From Niabella aurantiaca DSM 17617 (GTDB lineage Bacteria > Bacteroidota > Bacteroidia > Chitinophagales > Chitinophagaceae): DNA of 64,000 nucleotides. Below the pieces are notes generated by a model. The model did not search any database, was not told where the DNA came from, and saw only the letters and a list, made by a program, of their open reading frames with translations. The DNA lies in NCBI RefSeq assembly GCF_000374125.1, contig NZ_KB893637.1, positions 186,001 through 250,000 on the forward strand, given 5' to 3'. Position 1 is the first letter of the stretch. Each line of letters opens with the position of its first letter. Positions 17,601 through 26,364 of the stretch are shown one piece after another. The translations under genes and the position numbers were made by a program.

Positions 17601-17939
17601 TTTCAGGAATTCTTCGCGGCTAAGGCTGTTTTTATCAATGCCTTTTTCCTCTTTCAGCATCTGCACTACTTTGGCCTCCGTGGCAATGGACGCGTGGTCG
17701 CTGCCGGGTACCCAACAGGCGTTATAGCCGCTCATACGGGCGCGGCGCACCAGGATGTCCTGCACGGTTTCATTGAGGGTGTGTCCCATATGCAATACAC
17801 CGGTAACATTGGGAGGGGGAATGACCACGGTATAGGCCGGGCGTTCATCCGGAGTGCTGTTAAAATACCCTTTTTCCTTCCAATGCCCGGTCCACCGGGC
17901 CTCAATTGCTGCTGGCTCAAAATTCTTTGTTAATTCCAT
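14622..17939 (-). CDS. valS: Valyl-tRNA synthetase with a large inserted BECR-nuclease-like domain
   Basis: The protein has 1105 residues against about 875-950 for the family. It charges tRNA-Val. Visible are HMGH (50-53, the HIGH motif), WVPGSDHA, the editing-domain entry 'ATTRPETILGD' (437-447), 'GTGALKITPAHD', 'DVLDTWFSSWLWP', KMSKQ (762-766, common variant of KMSKS), the anticodon-binding domain and a C-terminal coiled coil (about 1040-1105). Between VQYQLEGG (208) and QFITIATTRPET (431) normal ValRS has only a short hairpin. Here about 220 residues are inserted. A second small insert at 655-676 coincides with a palindromic DNA repeat. All synthetase motifs are intact, so the enzyme should work; it is presumably essential. 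Confidence 0.96.
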   Translation of the reverse strand: MELTKNFEPAAIEARWTGHWKEKGYFNSTPDERPAYTVVIPPPNVTGVLHMGHTLNETVQDILVRRARMSGYNACWVPGSDHASIATEAKVVQMLKEEKGIDKNSLSREEFLKYAFEWKEKYGGIIYNQIERLGCSVDWNRVNFTMDAHYYKAVIKVFADLYQKGLIYRGARMINWDPAAKTALSDEEVEYREVQSKLYYVQYQLEGGNMLQEPFLKIWTAKELLAKAKTVIRGLIKKINTTPVDTAADKTVIGSVTPEGAAFLSELTGIDITENYVHAVDRSSFNHILNNHGNIAIEEKRGQIALTEQDFELIVDILNQPDEIIASGPNKQQKETITYCKTFEDGTIIYLEEIRTGRKELMLQTMRKMKGKTGLESSLTSGRVVPSIAPETTGMESFSHTSETTPADTKIPKIIDFGILSTPADSSADNQFITIATTRPETILGDTAICVNPNDGRYQHLKGAYAFVPLINRRIPIIFDEYVDMEFGTGALKITPAHDINDYNLGLKHNLEVIDTLNEDGTLSEAAQLYVGEDRFDVRKKIVVELEKAGNLVKTEDIINKNGFSQRSNAVVEPRISTQWFVKMKELAEPALKAVLDGDIKIHPGDRFLATYKYWLENVKDWCISRQLWWGQQIPAWYAPDGTFVVAESKEAAFSQWAKVNRESANGIDHSPFTIDDLKQDSDVLDTWFSSWLWPSEVFHGITHPGNADIRYYYPTSVLVTGQDIIFFWVARMVMAGLEYEKQIPFKDVYFTGMVRDKLGRKMSKQLGNSPDLLKLIDTYGADAVRFGIMISAPAGNDLLFDESSLEQGRNFNNKIWNALKLVRMWESNPNGVVLDDRDGPDFAAAWIHNRIEQAKAEMENLFSEFRLSEGLKTLYSLIWDDFCSWYLEWQKPAQGEPTSSTKLQVTIQCFEELLQLLHPYMPFITEEIYHLLREQSDDLSVKQYAPTQATDNNILAQGELLKQTITAIRDARVKNNIKSKEPVKLFVQTAQQDSYTSLASILERQANVEALAITTETVDKCINVLVGKDKLFILPSTELDTSIQKEQLEKDLVYLKGFLASVEKKLSNERFVQNAKPEVVDIERRKKADAEEKIKSLQESLAQL
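15912..15976. repeat. Imperfect-palindromic repeat inside the valS coding region
   Basis: The terminal inverted repeats are GTCAATGG (15912-15919) and CCATTGAC (15969-15976). Inside are GTGAATGGTGAATGG and the partly complementary GATTCACGATTCAC. It is read through as ValRS residues about 655-676 (including ESANGIDHSPFTID), at a surface loop just before the conserved DVLDTWFSS motif. The structure resembles the intergenic repeat islands, here tolerated within a gene. Confidence 0.6.
16653..17315 (-). other. In-frame insert in valS: phage-type BECR (PBECR-like) nuclease domain with linkers
   Basis: The insert covers ValRS residues about 209-429. Its core (about 254-372; DNA 16824-17180) contains 'VTPEGAAFLSELTGI', 'DRSSFNHILNNHGN' (His287, His292), 'RGQIALTEQDFELIVDIL', 'ETITYCKTFEDGTIIYLEEI' and 'TGRKELMLQTMRK'. 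This order matches the phage-associated barnase/EndoU/colicin E5-D/RelE-like (PBECR) domains found at the C-terminus of MuF-type phage head proteins and other polyvalent phage proteins. The flanks are helical (KELLAKAKTVIRGLIKKI) and Ser/Thr/Pro-rich. The family assignment is from pattern memory, not from a search. Whether it is active is unknown. Confidence 0.6.
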
Positions 17940-18141
17940 AAGGCGGCAAATTTACTGCATTTTGTTCATAGGGAATCAATGTTCGGCGGGGAAAGAATGA
18001 GAGCCGGGGCAGGCAGATGGGGCCGGCACCCGGAGCGGAGATCCGATTCAAAACAGAAGGGTATGAGGGGCCGGCACAGTCAGGAGGTCTGTGCTGGATG
18101 GCTGCCGGAATGCCGGTTATACCCTCCGGAGCTTCGGACGA

Positions 18142-19356
18142 TCAGGGAAGGTAAATGCCGGTAAATGCCCGGGTATAGATCTCATGGATCTGTTGTTCAG
18201 AGAGCTCCATCGGGCACCGGGCCAGCAGGCGCTTTTGAAGAATACCGTCTGCCGCAAGCGCTGCCGCAGCAGATTCTGGAAGCTGATAGCCTCCCAGGGT
18301 TTCGGGGATCCCAATATCTTTTGTCAAACCGGCCAGTACATCAATACATTTTCGGGCAGCTTCCTGCGTGTCCATACCTTCTGCCGGGAATCCCAGCGCC
18401 TGGTAAATTACAGAAAGCCGCTCTGTGCAGGTGGGTAAAATATATCCCAGCACATAGGGGATCAATACGGCATTGGACTCGCCGTGGGCCAGGTGAAATT
18501 GTCCGCCAAGCGGATAAGCCAGGGCATGGATGGCTCCAACGCCGGCGTTAAAAAATGCCATACCGGCAAGGTAACTGCCGTACGTCATCGCCGCACGCGC
18601 GTCCCGGTCATTGCCGTCTGTTACTGCCTGGTGCAGCGAACTGCCGATCAGACGGATCGCGTGCAGCGCCAACCCGTCTGAATAGTAGGTGGCATTTACA
18701 GAAAGGAAGGCTTCTATGGCGTGGGTTAATGCATCGGCACCGGTCGCTGCTGTAACCCTGGGTGGAACCGACAGGGTAAAGACCGGATCTACGATCGCTG
18801 CTTCTGCGAGCAGGTAATCGTGTACCACCACATCTTTTGTACGCTCCAGCGCCAGCACGGAGATATTGGTTACTTCCGTGCCTGTGCCGGATGTGGTAGG
18901 GATCAAGATTTTGGGGATTCCTCTTTGCTCAATTTTTTTTGTACCGGTCAGGTTGAGGTAGGCGTTTACCGGCCCGGGATTATGAACGAAGACCGCTACC
19001 AGCTTGGCCATGTCCAGGGCACTGCCGCCGCCAAATCCGATCACCAGGTCAAAGTTGCCGCTTCTGCCAAAGTCGATCGCGTTTTGCCCCGTCTCCACGG
19101 TGGGCTCGGGAATGAGATCGCTGTAAATGCTATAGGCCACCTGCTGTTGGTCCAGGATGTCCAGTACGGGCTGAATGATGTTGAGAGAAACCAGTACCGG
19201 ATCAGCAATGATCAGGACCGTATTGCCTCCTAATTGTTCTAAAAAAGCGGGTAGCTGCCGGATGGCCCCCCATCCAATGGCGGTATGCGGGACCGGTTTT
19301 ATTGCGGTAGCCTCCAAAGGGGATTTCAGGATTGTTTTATTAAAAGATGCTGCCAT
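18142..19356 (-). CDS. Iron-containing (group III) alcohol dehydrogenase
   Basis: The protein has 404 residues. An N-terminal Rossmann-type domain has 'FGGGSALDMAK' (108-118) and 'PTTSGTGTEVT' (153-163) for NAD(P). A C-terminal helical domain has the metal ligands Asp208, His212, His277 and His291, which follow the FucO spacing (D-x3-H ... H-x13-H). It interconverts an alcohol and an aldehyde or ketone; the substrate cannot be read off. It is transcribed divergently from the ceramidase-like gene at 19587, with about 230 bases between. It may belong to the neighbouring catabolic cluster, reducing or oxidising an aldehyde product. Confidence 0.92.
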   Translation of the reverse strand: MAASFNKTILKSPLEATAIKPVPHTAIGWGAIRQLPAFLEQLGGNTVLIIADPVLVSLNIIQPVLDILDQQQVAYSIYSDLIPEPTVETGQNAIDFGRSGNFDLVIGFGGGSALDMAKLVAVFVHNPGPVNAYLNLTGTKKIEQRGIPKILIPTTSGTGTEVTNISVLALERTKDVVVHDYLLAEAAIVDPVFTLSVPPRVTAATGADALTHAIEAFLSVNATYYSDGLALHAIRLIGSSLHQAVTDGNDRDARAAMTYGSYLAGMAFFNAGVGAIHALAYPLGGQFHLAHGESNAVLIPYVLGYILPTCTERLSVIYQALGFPAEGMDTQEAARKCIDVLAGLTKDIGIPETLGGYQLPESAAAALAADGILQKRLLARCPMELSEQQIHEIYTRAFTGIYLP

Positions 19357-19586
19357 AAAAAGGTGTAATAATTTTTTTGAATCGCCACTTAAATTCGATT
19401 ATCTTAGTCGCTATTGAATAGGCAAGACAGTGCCTGCTGTAAAATTATAAAAAGTGGTCTGTGTGCAACTGTTGCTGTAATATTGTATTATGATTGCGTA
19501 GAAAAATAGTACCTGTAATAAAACGTTTTTCAGGAGCATCGTGAAAGCTTCACTAATTGGTTTTATAAACTAGGTGTTTAAATTAA

Positions 19587-20966
19587 ATGATGAACGAAAA
19601 GATGCTATCGGCTGGTACTGCAATAACGGAGATCACTCCGCCGGTTGGCTCCATAATTAACGGAGACTTTTTCCCGCACCATGCGCAGGCGGTTAAGGAT
19701 CCTCTTTATGCCAAGGCAATGGTATTGCAGTCCGGTGATACGCGCTTTGCATTGGTCATGGTGGACACCTGTTCGCTTACCTATGAATTCCTGCATCCCG
19801 TAAAGCAAAAAATTGAAACGGCAACCGGCGTACCCGCGCAGCATCAGTTGATTGCCGCAACGCATATTCATTCCGGCGGATCTGTTACGGGTATTTTTTT
19901 ATCGGAGGTAGATACCGCTTATAGCAATTTCCTGGCCGATGCACTCGTAAATGTAGTGATCGCAGCCTGTGAGCGAATGACTTTCTGTGAAGTGGCCTAT
20001 GGATCGGCAGTAGTTCCCGAGCACGTGGTTTGCAGGCGTTATCAAATGAAAAAAGGCTTCCAGTTCCCTGATCCCCTGGGAGAAGGTATCGATGCCGTAG
20101 TAACGAATCCTTTCGGACGCGAAGAGCAGATCATGAAGCGCACGGGTAGAACCGATCCGGAGCTGGCTTTTATGGCGCTTCGTTCCCTGGAGGGAACATG
20201 GCTGGCAGTGCTGGCGAACTATTCACTGCATTATGTAGGTGATTTTCCAAGAACGGTGATCTCTGCCGATTATTTCGGATATTTTGCCCGGTCGCTGAAA
20301 GAAATGCTGGGCGCAGATCCGGGCTTTGTCGCACTTATGTCGAACGGTACCAGCGGCAATGTGAATATCTGGGATTTTTTGAACCCGGGCCGTTATCCCG
20401 AAGGGGCATTTGAAAAGAGTAAACTGATCGGAAGCTCGCTGGCGGCGCGCATTATTGAGTGTTTGCCGCAACTGCAATGGGATGCGACAGCAACCCTTTC
20501 CGTAAAGACGGCGTTGCTTGAATTGCCGGTGCGTAAGCCAACAGATGCTGCACTTGCCACTGCGCAAGACCGGCTAAAGGACCGCGAGCCTGCAATGAGC
20601 ACCGATTCCGGCCCGGAAACCGTAGCGCTGATCTATGCACGGGAGCAACTCCTATTGGCGGAAGAGCCGGACCATTGCCCCGTTTATATCCAGGGGGTTC
20701 GCATCGGTACAGGACTGATCGGTGCCTTGCCGGGGGAATTTTTTGCAGAGACCGGTTTATGGCTGAAAGAACGGTTGCATGGAACGCCTTATTTTACCAT
20801 CTCCCTGGCAAACGGTAATATTGGCTATGTGCCGCCCCCGCATGAAATGGCGGCAGGAGGCTACGAAACCTGGCGTTGCCGTGCCAGCAAACTGGAGGCG
20901 GGTGCTGAACCGGTCATTAAAGCCGGATTGGAACAACTGCTCCGCAGCCTACAGCAACCCGGTTAA
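19587..20966 (+). CDS. Neutral/alkaline ceramidase N-terminal-domain-like hydrolase, cytoplasmic
   Basis: The protein has 459 residues and no signal peptide. It begins LSAGTAITEITPPVG, the usual start of the neutral/alkaline non-lysosomal ceramidase N-terminal domain. It carries 'LIAATHIHSGG' (His pair like the zinc ligands), 'LANYSLHYVGD', 'ALMSNGTSGNVN' and 'GALPGEFFAETG'. True ceramidases are secreted and longer, with a C-terminal Ig-like domain that is absent here. The domain is a zinc amidase fold, so this protein may remove an acyl group from an amino sugar or amino alcohol inside the cell. A paralogue lies at 32987 within the sugar operon. Confidence 0.8.
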   Translation: MMNEKMLSAGTAITEITPPVGSIINGDFFPHHAQAVKDPLYAKAMVLQSGDTRFALVMVDTCSLTYEFLHPVKQKIETATGVPAQHQLIAATHIHSGGSVTGIFLSEVDTAYSNFLADALVNVVIAACERMTFCEVAYGSAVVPEHVVCRRYQMKKGFQFPDPLGEGIDAVVTNPFGREEQIMKRTGRTDPELAFMALRSLEGTWLAVLANYSLHYVGDFPRTVISADYFGYFARSLKEMLGADPGFVALMSNGTSGNVNIWDFLNPGRYPEGAFEKSKLIGSSLAARIIECLPQLQWDATATLSVKTALLELPVRKPTDAALATAQDRLKDREPAMSTDSGPETVALIYAREQLLLAEEPDHCPVYIQGVRIGTGLIGALPGEFFAETGLWLKERLHGTPYFTISLANGNIGYVPPPHEMAAGGYETWRCRASKLEAGAEPVIKAGLEQLLRSLQQPG

Positions 20967-21050
20967 AAAACAGCATATTTCTTTTGGCCCGATCCGAAAA
21001 TATCCCCGGCCCTTTCGCGTGCTGCAGCATAATCCTTTGTCGGCAGATCT

Positions 21051-23063
21051 CTACTGGATCAGCACTCTGATCTTCAGCTTTATCCCCTGGTAAACGGCAA
21101 TGATATATCCGGAAGCCGGCGTTTGTCCGGCAGTGAAGGCAGCACCGGAAACGGTTCCCAGTCCATTGCTGATGATCGAAACGTTTGAAGGATTTTTAGT
21201 CACGATCTGCCCATATTTATTAAGCCCGTAAAAGACAAAGTTGTGAGTTGCTCCTTTTGCAAGCCGGAGCAGGTACTCTTTACTTGCCAGCTCTGTGATC
21301 TGATTATCGTCCGGGGCGTTGGATACGGCAAATACACCGGCAACTACGCTTCTTTCGGTGCCATCGCTTGGGTTATTTACGGTGCCTATTTTATCCAGGT
21401 ACATGGTTGACGAGCCGCCTCCGTCCAGGTTGAGGGCATCGGTAGCACCATAGTGCTGCATGATCTGGGCCATTTCGGAGGTTTTGACATCTGCAGCAAT
21501 CGTCGATCGTCCGTCAATTACGCACAGGTAAATTCTGCTGCCATTGTGCGAAAATCCGATCCCCGTCCTGGGGTGTTTGTCGGTGCCATTCCAGAAATCG
21601 GCGGCTACCGTATTGTTGCGCATAATGATCTGCCGGCCTCCGACGAGATTGTATGGGTTGATACTTTTTCCGCTGCGGGCGGTCAGACTGAATTTTAATT
21701 TGATCACGTCATCTTGTTTCAGCTGGTTAAGAAAATCTGCTGCTGCCCCGGATGCGCCCGCCAGTATGGAAATGGAAGAAGAAACGGCATTGTCCCTGCT
21801 GTTCGGGTGCACAGCAACCACCCGCATATCGGTTTCGCCTGTGTAATGAATGCTCCCATTTACCGGGGTGATCGCCACTTCCGTCCGTAAAGGGGCCGTA
21901 GGATTGCTGGTTGTTTTGCCGGTGTAGCTATTGTAAAAAGCGAGATGGTCGGCGTTTTCGTGGTTGTAGTAGTTGAGGGTATCTATAGACATCGTTTTGT
22001 TTCCGAAAGTTACCGAACCGCTGTAAGTCAGGTTATCGATCTGTAGCTGGTTTTGGGCATCAAAAATAGCCACACCTGCATAGTTGCCGCCGCTGATTGC
22101 TTTGTTGTCGGCAACAGAAGCCAATACTCCGTCAACCATATTTGCGTTCCTGGGGTATCCGGTAGTGGTATTGAAAAAATCGGAGTTGGTGCCGGCGATA
22201 TACCGGTTGCCGGGAGAAGATTTCCGGACAGCCATTGCTGATGGCCTTTCGTTGTTGGATACAGAATCCCGGCCAACAGCAGACCTGATACTGATAAATG
22301 GGTTGGTTACATCAACCATGGTTAGAAAGGCCCTGATAGGCTTCGTACCTGCCGCTCCCTGGAATTTTAAAGCGAGGTAGTGGGTACCGGGACCTATTTT
22401 GATATAAGACAGCGTATCTGCATTGTAGGATAAACCGCCGATGGTCAGCAACCTGTAGTTATCATTGACCGGTCTTTTATAAGAAAATCCCACTTCATTG
22501 GAGAAGACAGGGGGAGCGGGTGCCGTAAACTTGTTCTTTACTTTTATTTTGACATTGCCGTTGCCAACCGGTACAATAACAATGATACGGGTACTACTCC
22601 GGGTCACAACGGTTGCTTCTGCGGTGCCAAACAGTACCGAAAGGTCCGTATGGAAACCCTGCCCGGCTATTGTAAGGGTATCGCCTACTTCTGCAGATTG
22701 TAGATTTGAATAAATGATCTCGGGTGTTAAAGCAGGATCTGTGGTATAGGTGAAACGAAGGGTATTCGAGCGGGAAGCGTTGCCGTTTTGCGCGCTTACG
22801 TTTACCGTGCCGCTCCCCTGTGGAACGATCACCCGGGCTTGCGTGGCATTCTTTGATACAATGGTAGCCTGGGTATTATCGAAGTACACCGTCAGGTCTC
22901 CGTTGAAATTTTTTCCGCTGATATTCACGGCATCGCCCACAGCTGCCGATGTTTTGTCCATGGCGTTCAGTTCAGGCGCCGGAACTACAGGATCGTCTTT
23001 GGCGTTTTTTTTACACGAAATTAATACGGCCCCAAAGGCCAGTACAGCAATAAAAGTTTTCAT
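21051..23063 (-). CDS. IPT/TIG phosphodiester glycosidase (NAGPA-family) lipoprotein, motifs intact
   Basis: The start at 23063 gives 670 residues; a frame upstream to 23177 is not protein-like. The lipoprotein signal is MKTFIAVLAFGAVLISC (C17). Two IPT/TIG domains (about 30-107 and 112-196) are followed by the NAGPA/DUF2233 domain (about 200-590) with NSDFF (293-297), 'VIDGRS' (515-520) and NLDGGGSSTM (545-554). All three are signature motifs of phosphodiester alpha-N-acetylglucosaminidase. The mammalian member removes GlcNAc from GlcNAc-1-P-mannose. Here it may cleave sugar phosphodiesters on a surface glycan. A degenerate paralogue is at 60560. Confidence 0.85.
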   Translation of the reverse strand: MKTFIAVLAFGAVLISCKKNAKDDPVVPAPELNAMDKTSAAVGDAVNISGKNFNGDLTVYFDNTQATIVSKNATQARVIVPQGSGTVNVSAQNGNASRSNTLRFTYTTDPALTPEIIYSNLQSAEVGDTLTIAGQGFHTDLSVLFGTAEATVVTRSSTRIIVIVPVGNGNVKIKVKNKFTAPAPPVFSNEVGFSYKRPVNDNYRLLTIGGLSYNADTLSYIKIGPGTHYLALKFQGAAGTKPIRAFLTMVDVTNPFISIRSAVGRDSVSNNERPSAMAVRKSSPGNRYIAGTNSDFFNTTTGYPRNANMVDGVLASVADNKAISGGNYAGVAIFDAQNQLQIDNLTYSGSVTFGNKTMSIDTLNYYNHENADHLAFYNSYTGKTTSNPTAPLRTEVAITPVNGSIHYTGETDMRVVAVHPNSRDNAVSSSISILAGASGAAADFLNQLKQDDVIKLKFSLTARSGKSINPYNLVGGRQIIMRNNTVAADFWNGTDKHPRTGIGFSHNGSRIYLCVIDGRSTIAADVKTSEMAQIMQHYGATDALNLDGGGSSTMYLDKIGTVNNPSDGTERSVVAGVFAVSNAPDDNQITELASKEYLLRLAKGATHNFVFYGLNKYGQIVTKNPSNVSIISNGLGTVSGAAFTAGQTPASGYIIAVYQGIKLKIRVLIQ

Positions 23064-23601
23064 GCGCAATTCGTTATTGTGTTTTACAGAAGATATTGTT
23101 TCGATGTTCATGCGATAGTTCTGATCAATGTACCTTCCTGCCTTCTTCAGGGGCGGCCCTGGCATTGTTTTCATCAATGGATGAAGAAGGCCGGGCTGGA
23201 ATGAGGAAGATAGTTCCTTTTACTCAGATCTCTTTTTTTTGTGATATAAAAGTATAACGATAAGAAATGATTGTATCATCATCCGGTGCCGGACAAGGGA
23301 GGCTGCAGATGTGTTAGTTTTTGATTTCAGTAAAACCATATAGTGTGCCTGTTTGTAGTGGGCGGATCCGAATCATATGTTAACAGCCGTGTTGTTAAAT
23401 GAAGCTGTTGAAGTTGGGCGCCTTGCCCGTTTGATTTGCGGTACAGGGAGCCGCAGGCGCGCAGATTTTCTGGAAAAAGAATGAGATTGTATCAAAAGCC
23501 TGCATCGTCTTACTGTCCCGAAATTTGGGGATGGTTTCAGCATCGGAAGATATTGTTAGCGCTTTTTATACAACCTTATATCCTGGCGGCCATGCGGATG
23601 C
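23064..23601. other. Intergenic region between the NAGPA and AraC genes
   Basis: About 538 bases without a supported gene. A 9-bp inverted repeat, CCTTCTTCA (23141-23149) and TGAAGAAGG (23182-23190), lies in the presumed 5' leader of the NAGPA gene. The remainder is AT-rich, with a run of eight T's at about 23233. I could not identify a promoter, and no RNA gene was recognised. Confidence 0.5.
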
Positions 23602-24474
23602 CTATGCCGTGGCATCTACGGTTCTCCGGTAATCGGTAGGCGTCATCTTTTTGATCTTTTTGAACTGCCGGTTAAAGTTGGCGAGGTTTTTAAATCCGCA
23701 TTCATAAGCGATTTCGACAACGTTTTTATTTTTCTCGGCAATCAGTTTGCAGGCGTATCCCACTCTTACTGTATTCAGGTATTCCACAAATGTGGTCCGG
23801 TAGTTCTCTTTAAAAAAATTGCAGAAGGTCGTGATCGCCATGTTGGACCGGGCGGCAATTTCGGGGAGGGAGATATCGCTGTCGAAATTGCGCATGATGT
23901 ATTCTGTTATTTTAGCGGAGCGGTCACATCCATGCCAGGACCCCTTTTGGACATAGCCCGGGCTGGCCAGCAATTCATATTCCCTGGTATTGGCCATCAG
24001 ATGAAAAATATTGAAAAGCGCCGACAGCCGCTCCAACCCGGTCATTTCGGGCATGTTTTTCATGATCGCATTGATCCGTTCCCTCGTTCTTCCCAGGATG
24101 ACCATTCCGTGGACCGATAGCTGGAACATCTTTTTTAACTGATCCATCTCGGGTATGTTCAGGAACTTTTCCCCGAGGAATTTTTCAACGAACTGGATCA
24201 CGATTCCATCCGCCTGCTCCCGGGCCTCACCTTTAACGAAGGTTTCATCATTCAGCCAAACATGCTGCAATCCGGGCCCCATAAAAACAAGGTCCTCTTT
24301 ATCAAAATACCCGATGTGATCGCCTACCATGCGACGCCCGGTACTGCTGGTGATCAGTACCAGCTCATATTCAGGGTGATAGTGCCAGGGGCAGGGGAAA
24401 AACTGGCCGCTTTCGCGGAAGACAATAAATGATTTGTCGTAGTCTTGTGGCAAACGTTGTTCAATCGCTTTCAT
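23602..24474 (-). CDS. AraC-family transcriptional regulator
   Basis: The protein has 290 residues. The N-terminal cupin-type sensing domain (about 10-90; 'WHYHPEYELVLITSSTGRRM' in its metal/ligand pattern) suggests binding of a sugar or sugar derivative. The C-terminal double HTH (about 185-285) shows 'ISLPEIAARSNMAITTFCNFF' and 'VVEIAYECGFKNLANFNRQFKK', ending in 'MTPTDYRR'. It lies between the NAGPA gene and the divergent SGNH/sialidase operon and is the only transcription factor of the cluster in view. It is thus the likely activator. Confidence 0.93.
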   Translation of the reverse strand: MKAIEQRLPQDYDKSFIVFRESGQFFPCPWHYHPEYELVLITSSTGRRMVGDHIGYFDKEDLVFMGPGLQHVWLNDETFVKGEAREQADGIVIQFVEKFLGEKFLNIPEMDQLKKMFQLSVHGMVILGRTRERINAIMKNMPEMTGLERLSALFNIFHLMANTREYELLASPGYVQKGSWHGCDRSAKITEYIMRNFDSDISLPEIAARSNMAITTFCNFFKENYRTTFVEYLNTVRVGYACKLIAEKNKNVVEIAYECGFKNLANFNRQFKKIKKMTPTDYRRTVDATA

Positions 24475-24602
24475 ATCTGAAGAATTATGGCTGATATTAT
24501 TCTATCGTAAATTTAAGTAAAATAGTACCAGTTTCGTTTCTCCGGTGAAAAAAAGTATCGGTAGTCGATCAGATAATACTATGTAATCCCTCAAGGGTCT
24601 GC

Positions 24603-24610
24603 TACTTTTG
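24603..24610 (+). promoter_or_regulatory. Putative -7 promoter element directly before the SGNH gene
   Basis: TACTTTTG fits the Bacteroidota -7 consensus TAnnTTTG and ends only 4 bases before the ATG at 24615. No clear -33 TTG is present, which would suit an activator-dependent (AraC) promoter. Transcription would begin at or next to the start codon, giving a leaderless or nearly leaderless mRNA. Confidence 0.4.
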
Positions 24611-24614
24611 ACAT

Positions 24615-25319
24615 ATGCCATCCATACGGAAGTATTTAAAAACCGGACTCGTCCTATGCCTGCTTTTCCTGAGATATCATGCTCATAGCCAGGGGCAAAG
24701 CTGGGATACAACCTATCGTCCTGAAATATATCCGCTGTTAAATGATCTGTACAGTTCCGAAAAGACGGATCCGGCGGATATTGTGTTCCTGGGAAATAGT
24801 ATCACTTTCTGGGGACTGTTTAACCAAACCCTGGGAGAACCCCGGATCAAAAACAGGGGGATCCCGGGCGACATCACCAATGGGGTGCTGGAGCGGCTGG
24901 ATGCCGTACTGAAAGGACATCCCGCAAAGATCTTTATACTGATCGGCATTAATGACATTGCCCGTGGTATTCCGGACAGTATTGTAGTTGGCAACCAGCG
25001 GCGGATCGTGGCGCGCATCCGGGAAGGATCTCCGCGGACAAAAATTTTTCTGCAAACCGTATTGCCTACCAACCGTTCTTTTAAAAAATTGTCTGCTCAT
25101 TACAATAAAGAGGCGCATATCCGGTTTGTGAATGAAGGGCTCCGGCGGATAGCGGCAGAATCGGGTGCAACACTGATCGACCTGCACGCCCTCTTTGATG
25201 ACGGTACCGGCCAGCTGATAAAAGAACTGAGCTTTGACGGCGTGCACCTTACCAAGAAAGGATATGACCGCTGGGTCCGGTTGTTAAGAGCGCACCATTA
25301 TTTAGACGATCAAAAATGA
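24615..25319 (+). CDS. SGNH/GDSL-family hydrolase (esterase), exported
   Basis: The protein has 234 residues with a signal peptide (cleavage near HAHSQ, about residue 25). The SGNH blocks are FLGNSIT (nucleophile Ser62), RGIPGDIT (Gly85), GINDIA (Asn113) and DGVHL (Asp208/His211). It resembles the platelet-activating-factor acetylhydrolase-like and sialate O-acetylesterase-like enzymes that remove O-acetyl groups from glycans. The sialidase-like gene follows 25 bases after it, which supports a deacetylation role before glycosidase action. It is exported to the periplasm or surface. Confidence 0.9.
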   Translation: MPSIRKYLKTGLVLCLLFLRYHAHSQGQSWDTTYRPEIYPLLNDLYSSEKTDPADIVFLGNSITFWGLFNQTLGEPRIKNRGIPGDITNGVLERLDAVLKGHPAKIFILIGINDIARGIPDSIVVGNQRRIVARIREGSPRTKIFLQTVLPTNRSFKKLSAHYNKEAHIRFVNEGLRRIAAESGATLIDLHALFDDGTGQLIKELSFDGVHLTKKGYDRWVRLLRAHHYLDDQK

Positions 25320-25344
25320 TTTATCAGATCTTAAAACAAATACA

Positions 25345-26364
25345 ATGAAAAAATTGCTTGCAGTTGTCCTGTTTTTATTTTTGGCCCGGTTTTGTCCGGC
25401 CCAGTTTCCGGCTGCTGTGCCATCCGCTGCATTACCAGGTACAGAGATCTGGGACGGGGCGCAACATAACGCTTTTACAGACCTGCTGGAATATAAAGGA
25501 TATGTGTATTGCAGTTTCCGGGAGGGATCCGGGCATGTACCGGGCTCAAACGGGGTGGGCCGGATCATCCGTACCAGGGACGGCAATACCTGGGAATCTT
25601 TTGCCCTGATTCAGAAAGAGGGCATCGACCTCAGGGATCAGAAGATATCGGTAATGCCCGACGGGCGGGTGCTTTGTCTTATGGGTGGTTCCGTGTACGA
25701 CGTCACAAAGAAGCCCTCCCGCCTGATGGCGATGTACCCGCATGTGGCCTTTATGGGAAAGGATATGAAATTTACTACACCCGAAAAGGCTGTGCTCGAA
25801 AACAGCGGCCACAACTGGATCTGGCGGCTTACCTGGTACAAAGGCGCCGGCTATGGGATCGACTACGGAAGCGGTCGCCCAGCGGCACTGGTAAAAACAA
25901 CCGATGGTAAAACGTTTACCCGGGTAACAGACCTTGAAGTGGATGGGGCTCCCAATGAGTCTACCATCCGGTTTGATAAAAAAGGGAAAATGTATATCCT
26001 GATCCGGAGGGAGACCGGTGACAAGCTGGGGGTACTGGCTACGGGGAAAGCGCCTTTTACTTCCTTCAGCTATCACAAGCTGGATTACCGTTTGGGCGGG
26101 CCTGATTTTATGTTTGCTCCCGGCCGGAAAAAACTGATTGTAGGAACCCGGCTGTATCTGCCCGGGGGAGCAAAGACCGGAATTCTTGTTACCGATCTCA
26201 AGGGTAATATACTGAAAACACTGTTGCTGGAAAGCGGCGGGGATTGCAGTTATCCTGGTATGCTCATTAAGAATAAAGAATTGTGGGTTAGTTATTATTC
26301 TTCGCATACCGGCAAAACAAAGATCTATTTTACCCGAATTCCAATGAAGGATCTTTTGAATTGA
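25345..26364 (+). CDS. Sialidase-superfamily (BNR-type propeller) exported protein
   Basis: The protein has 339 residues with a signal peptide (cleavage after FCPAQ). It has Asp-box-like TRDGNTW and TTDGKTF motifs and conserved-looking blocks HNAFTDL, FREG, DLRDQKIS, WIWRLTW, GYGIDY, NESTIRF, RRETGD, GGPDF, GTRLY and GGDCSYPGM. All are shared with the lipoprotein at 62449. Family members are annotated as exo-alpha-sialidases, but activity is not proven for this branch. It is probably co-transcribed with the SGNH esterase. Confidence 0.75.
   Translation: MKKLLAVVLFLFLARFCPAQFPAAVPSAALPGTEIWDGAQHNAFTDLLEYKGYVYCSFREGSGHVPGSNGVGRIIRTRDGNTWESFALIQKEGIDLRDQKISVMPDGRVLCLMGGSVYDVTKKPSRLMAMYPHVAFMGKDMKFTTPEKAVLENSGHNWIWRLTWYKGAGYGIDYGSGRPAALVKTTDGKTFTRVTDLEVDGAPNESTIRFDKKGKMYILIRRETGDKLGVLATGKAPFTSFSYHKLDYRLGGPDFMFAPGRKKLIVGTRLYLPGGAKTGILVTDLKGNILKTLLLESGGDCSYPGMLIKNKELWVSYYSSHTGKTKIYFTRIPMKDLLN

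Noticed and set aside
18019-18077. Two direct GGGGCCGGCAC copies 48 bases apart upstream of valS
   Set aside because: Short GC-rich words, no symmetry, no link to a gene function; likely chance.
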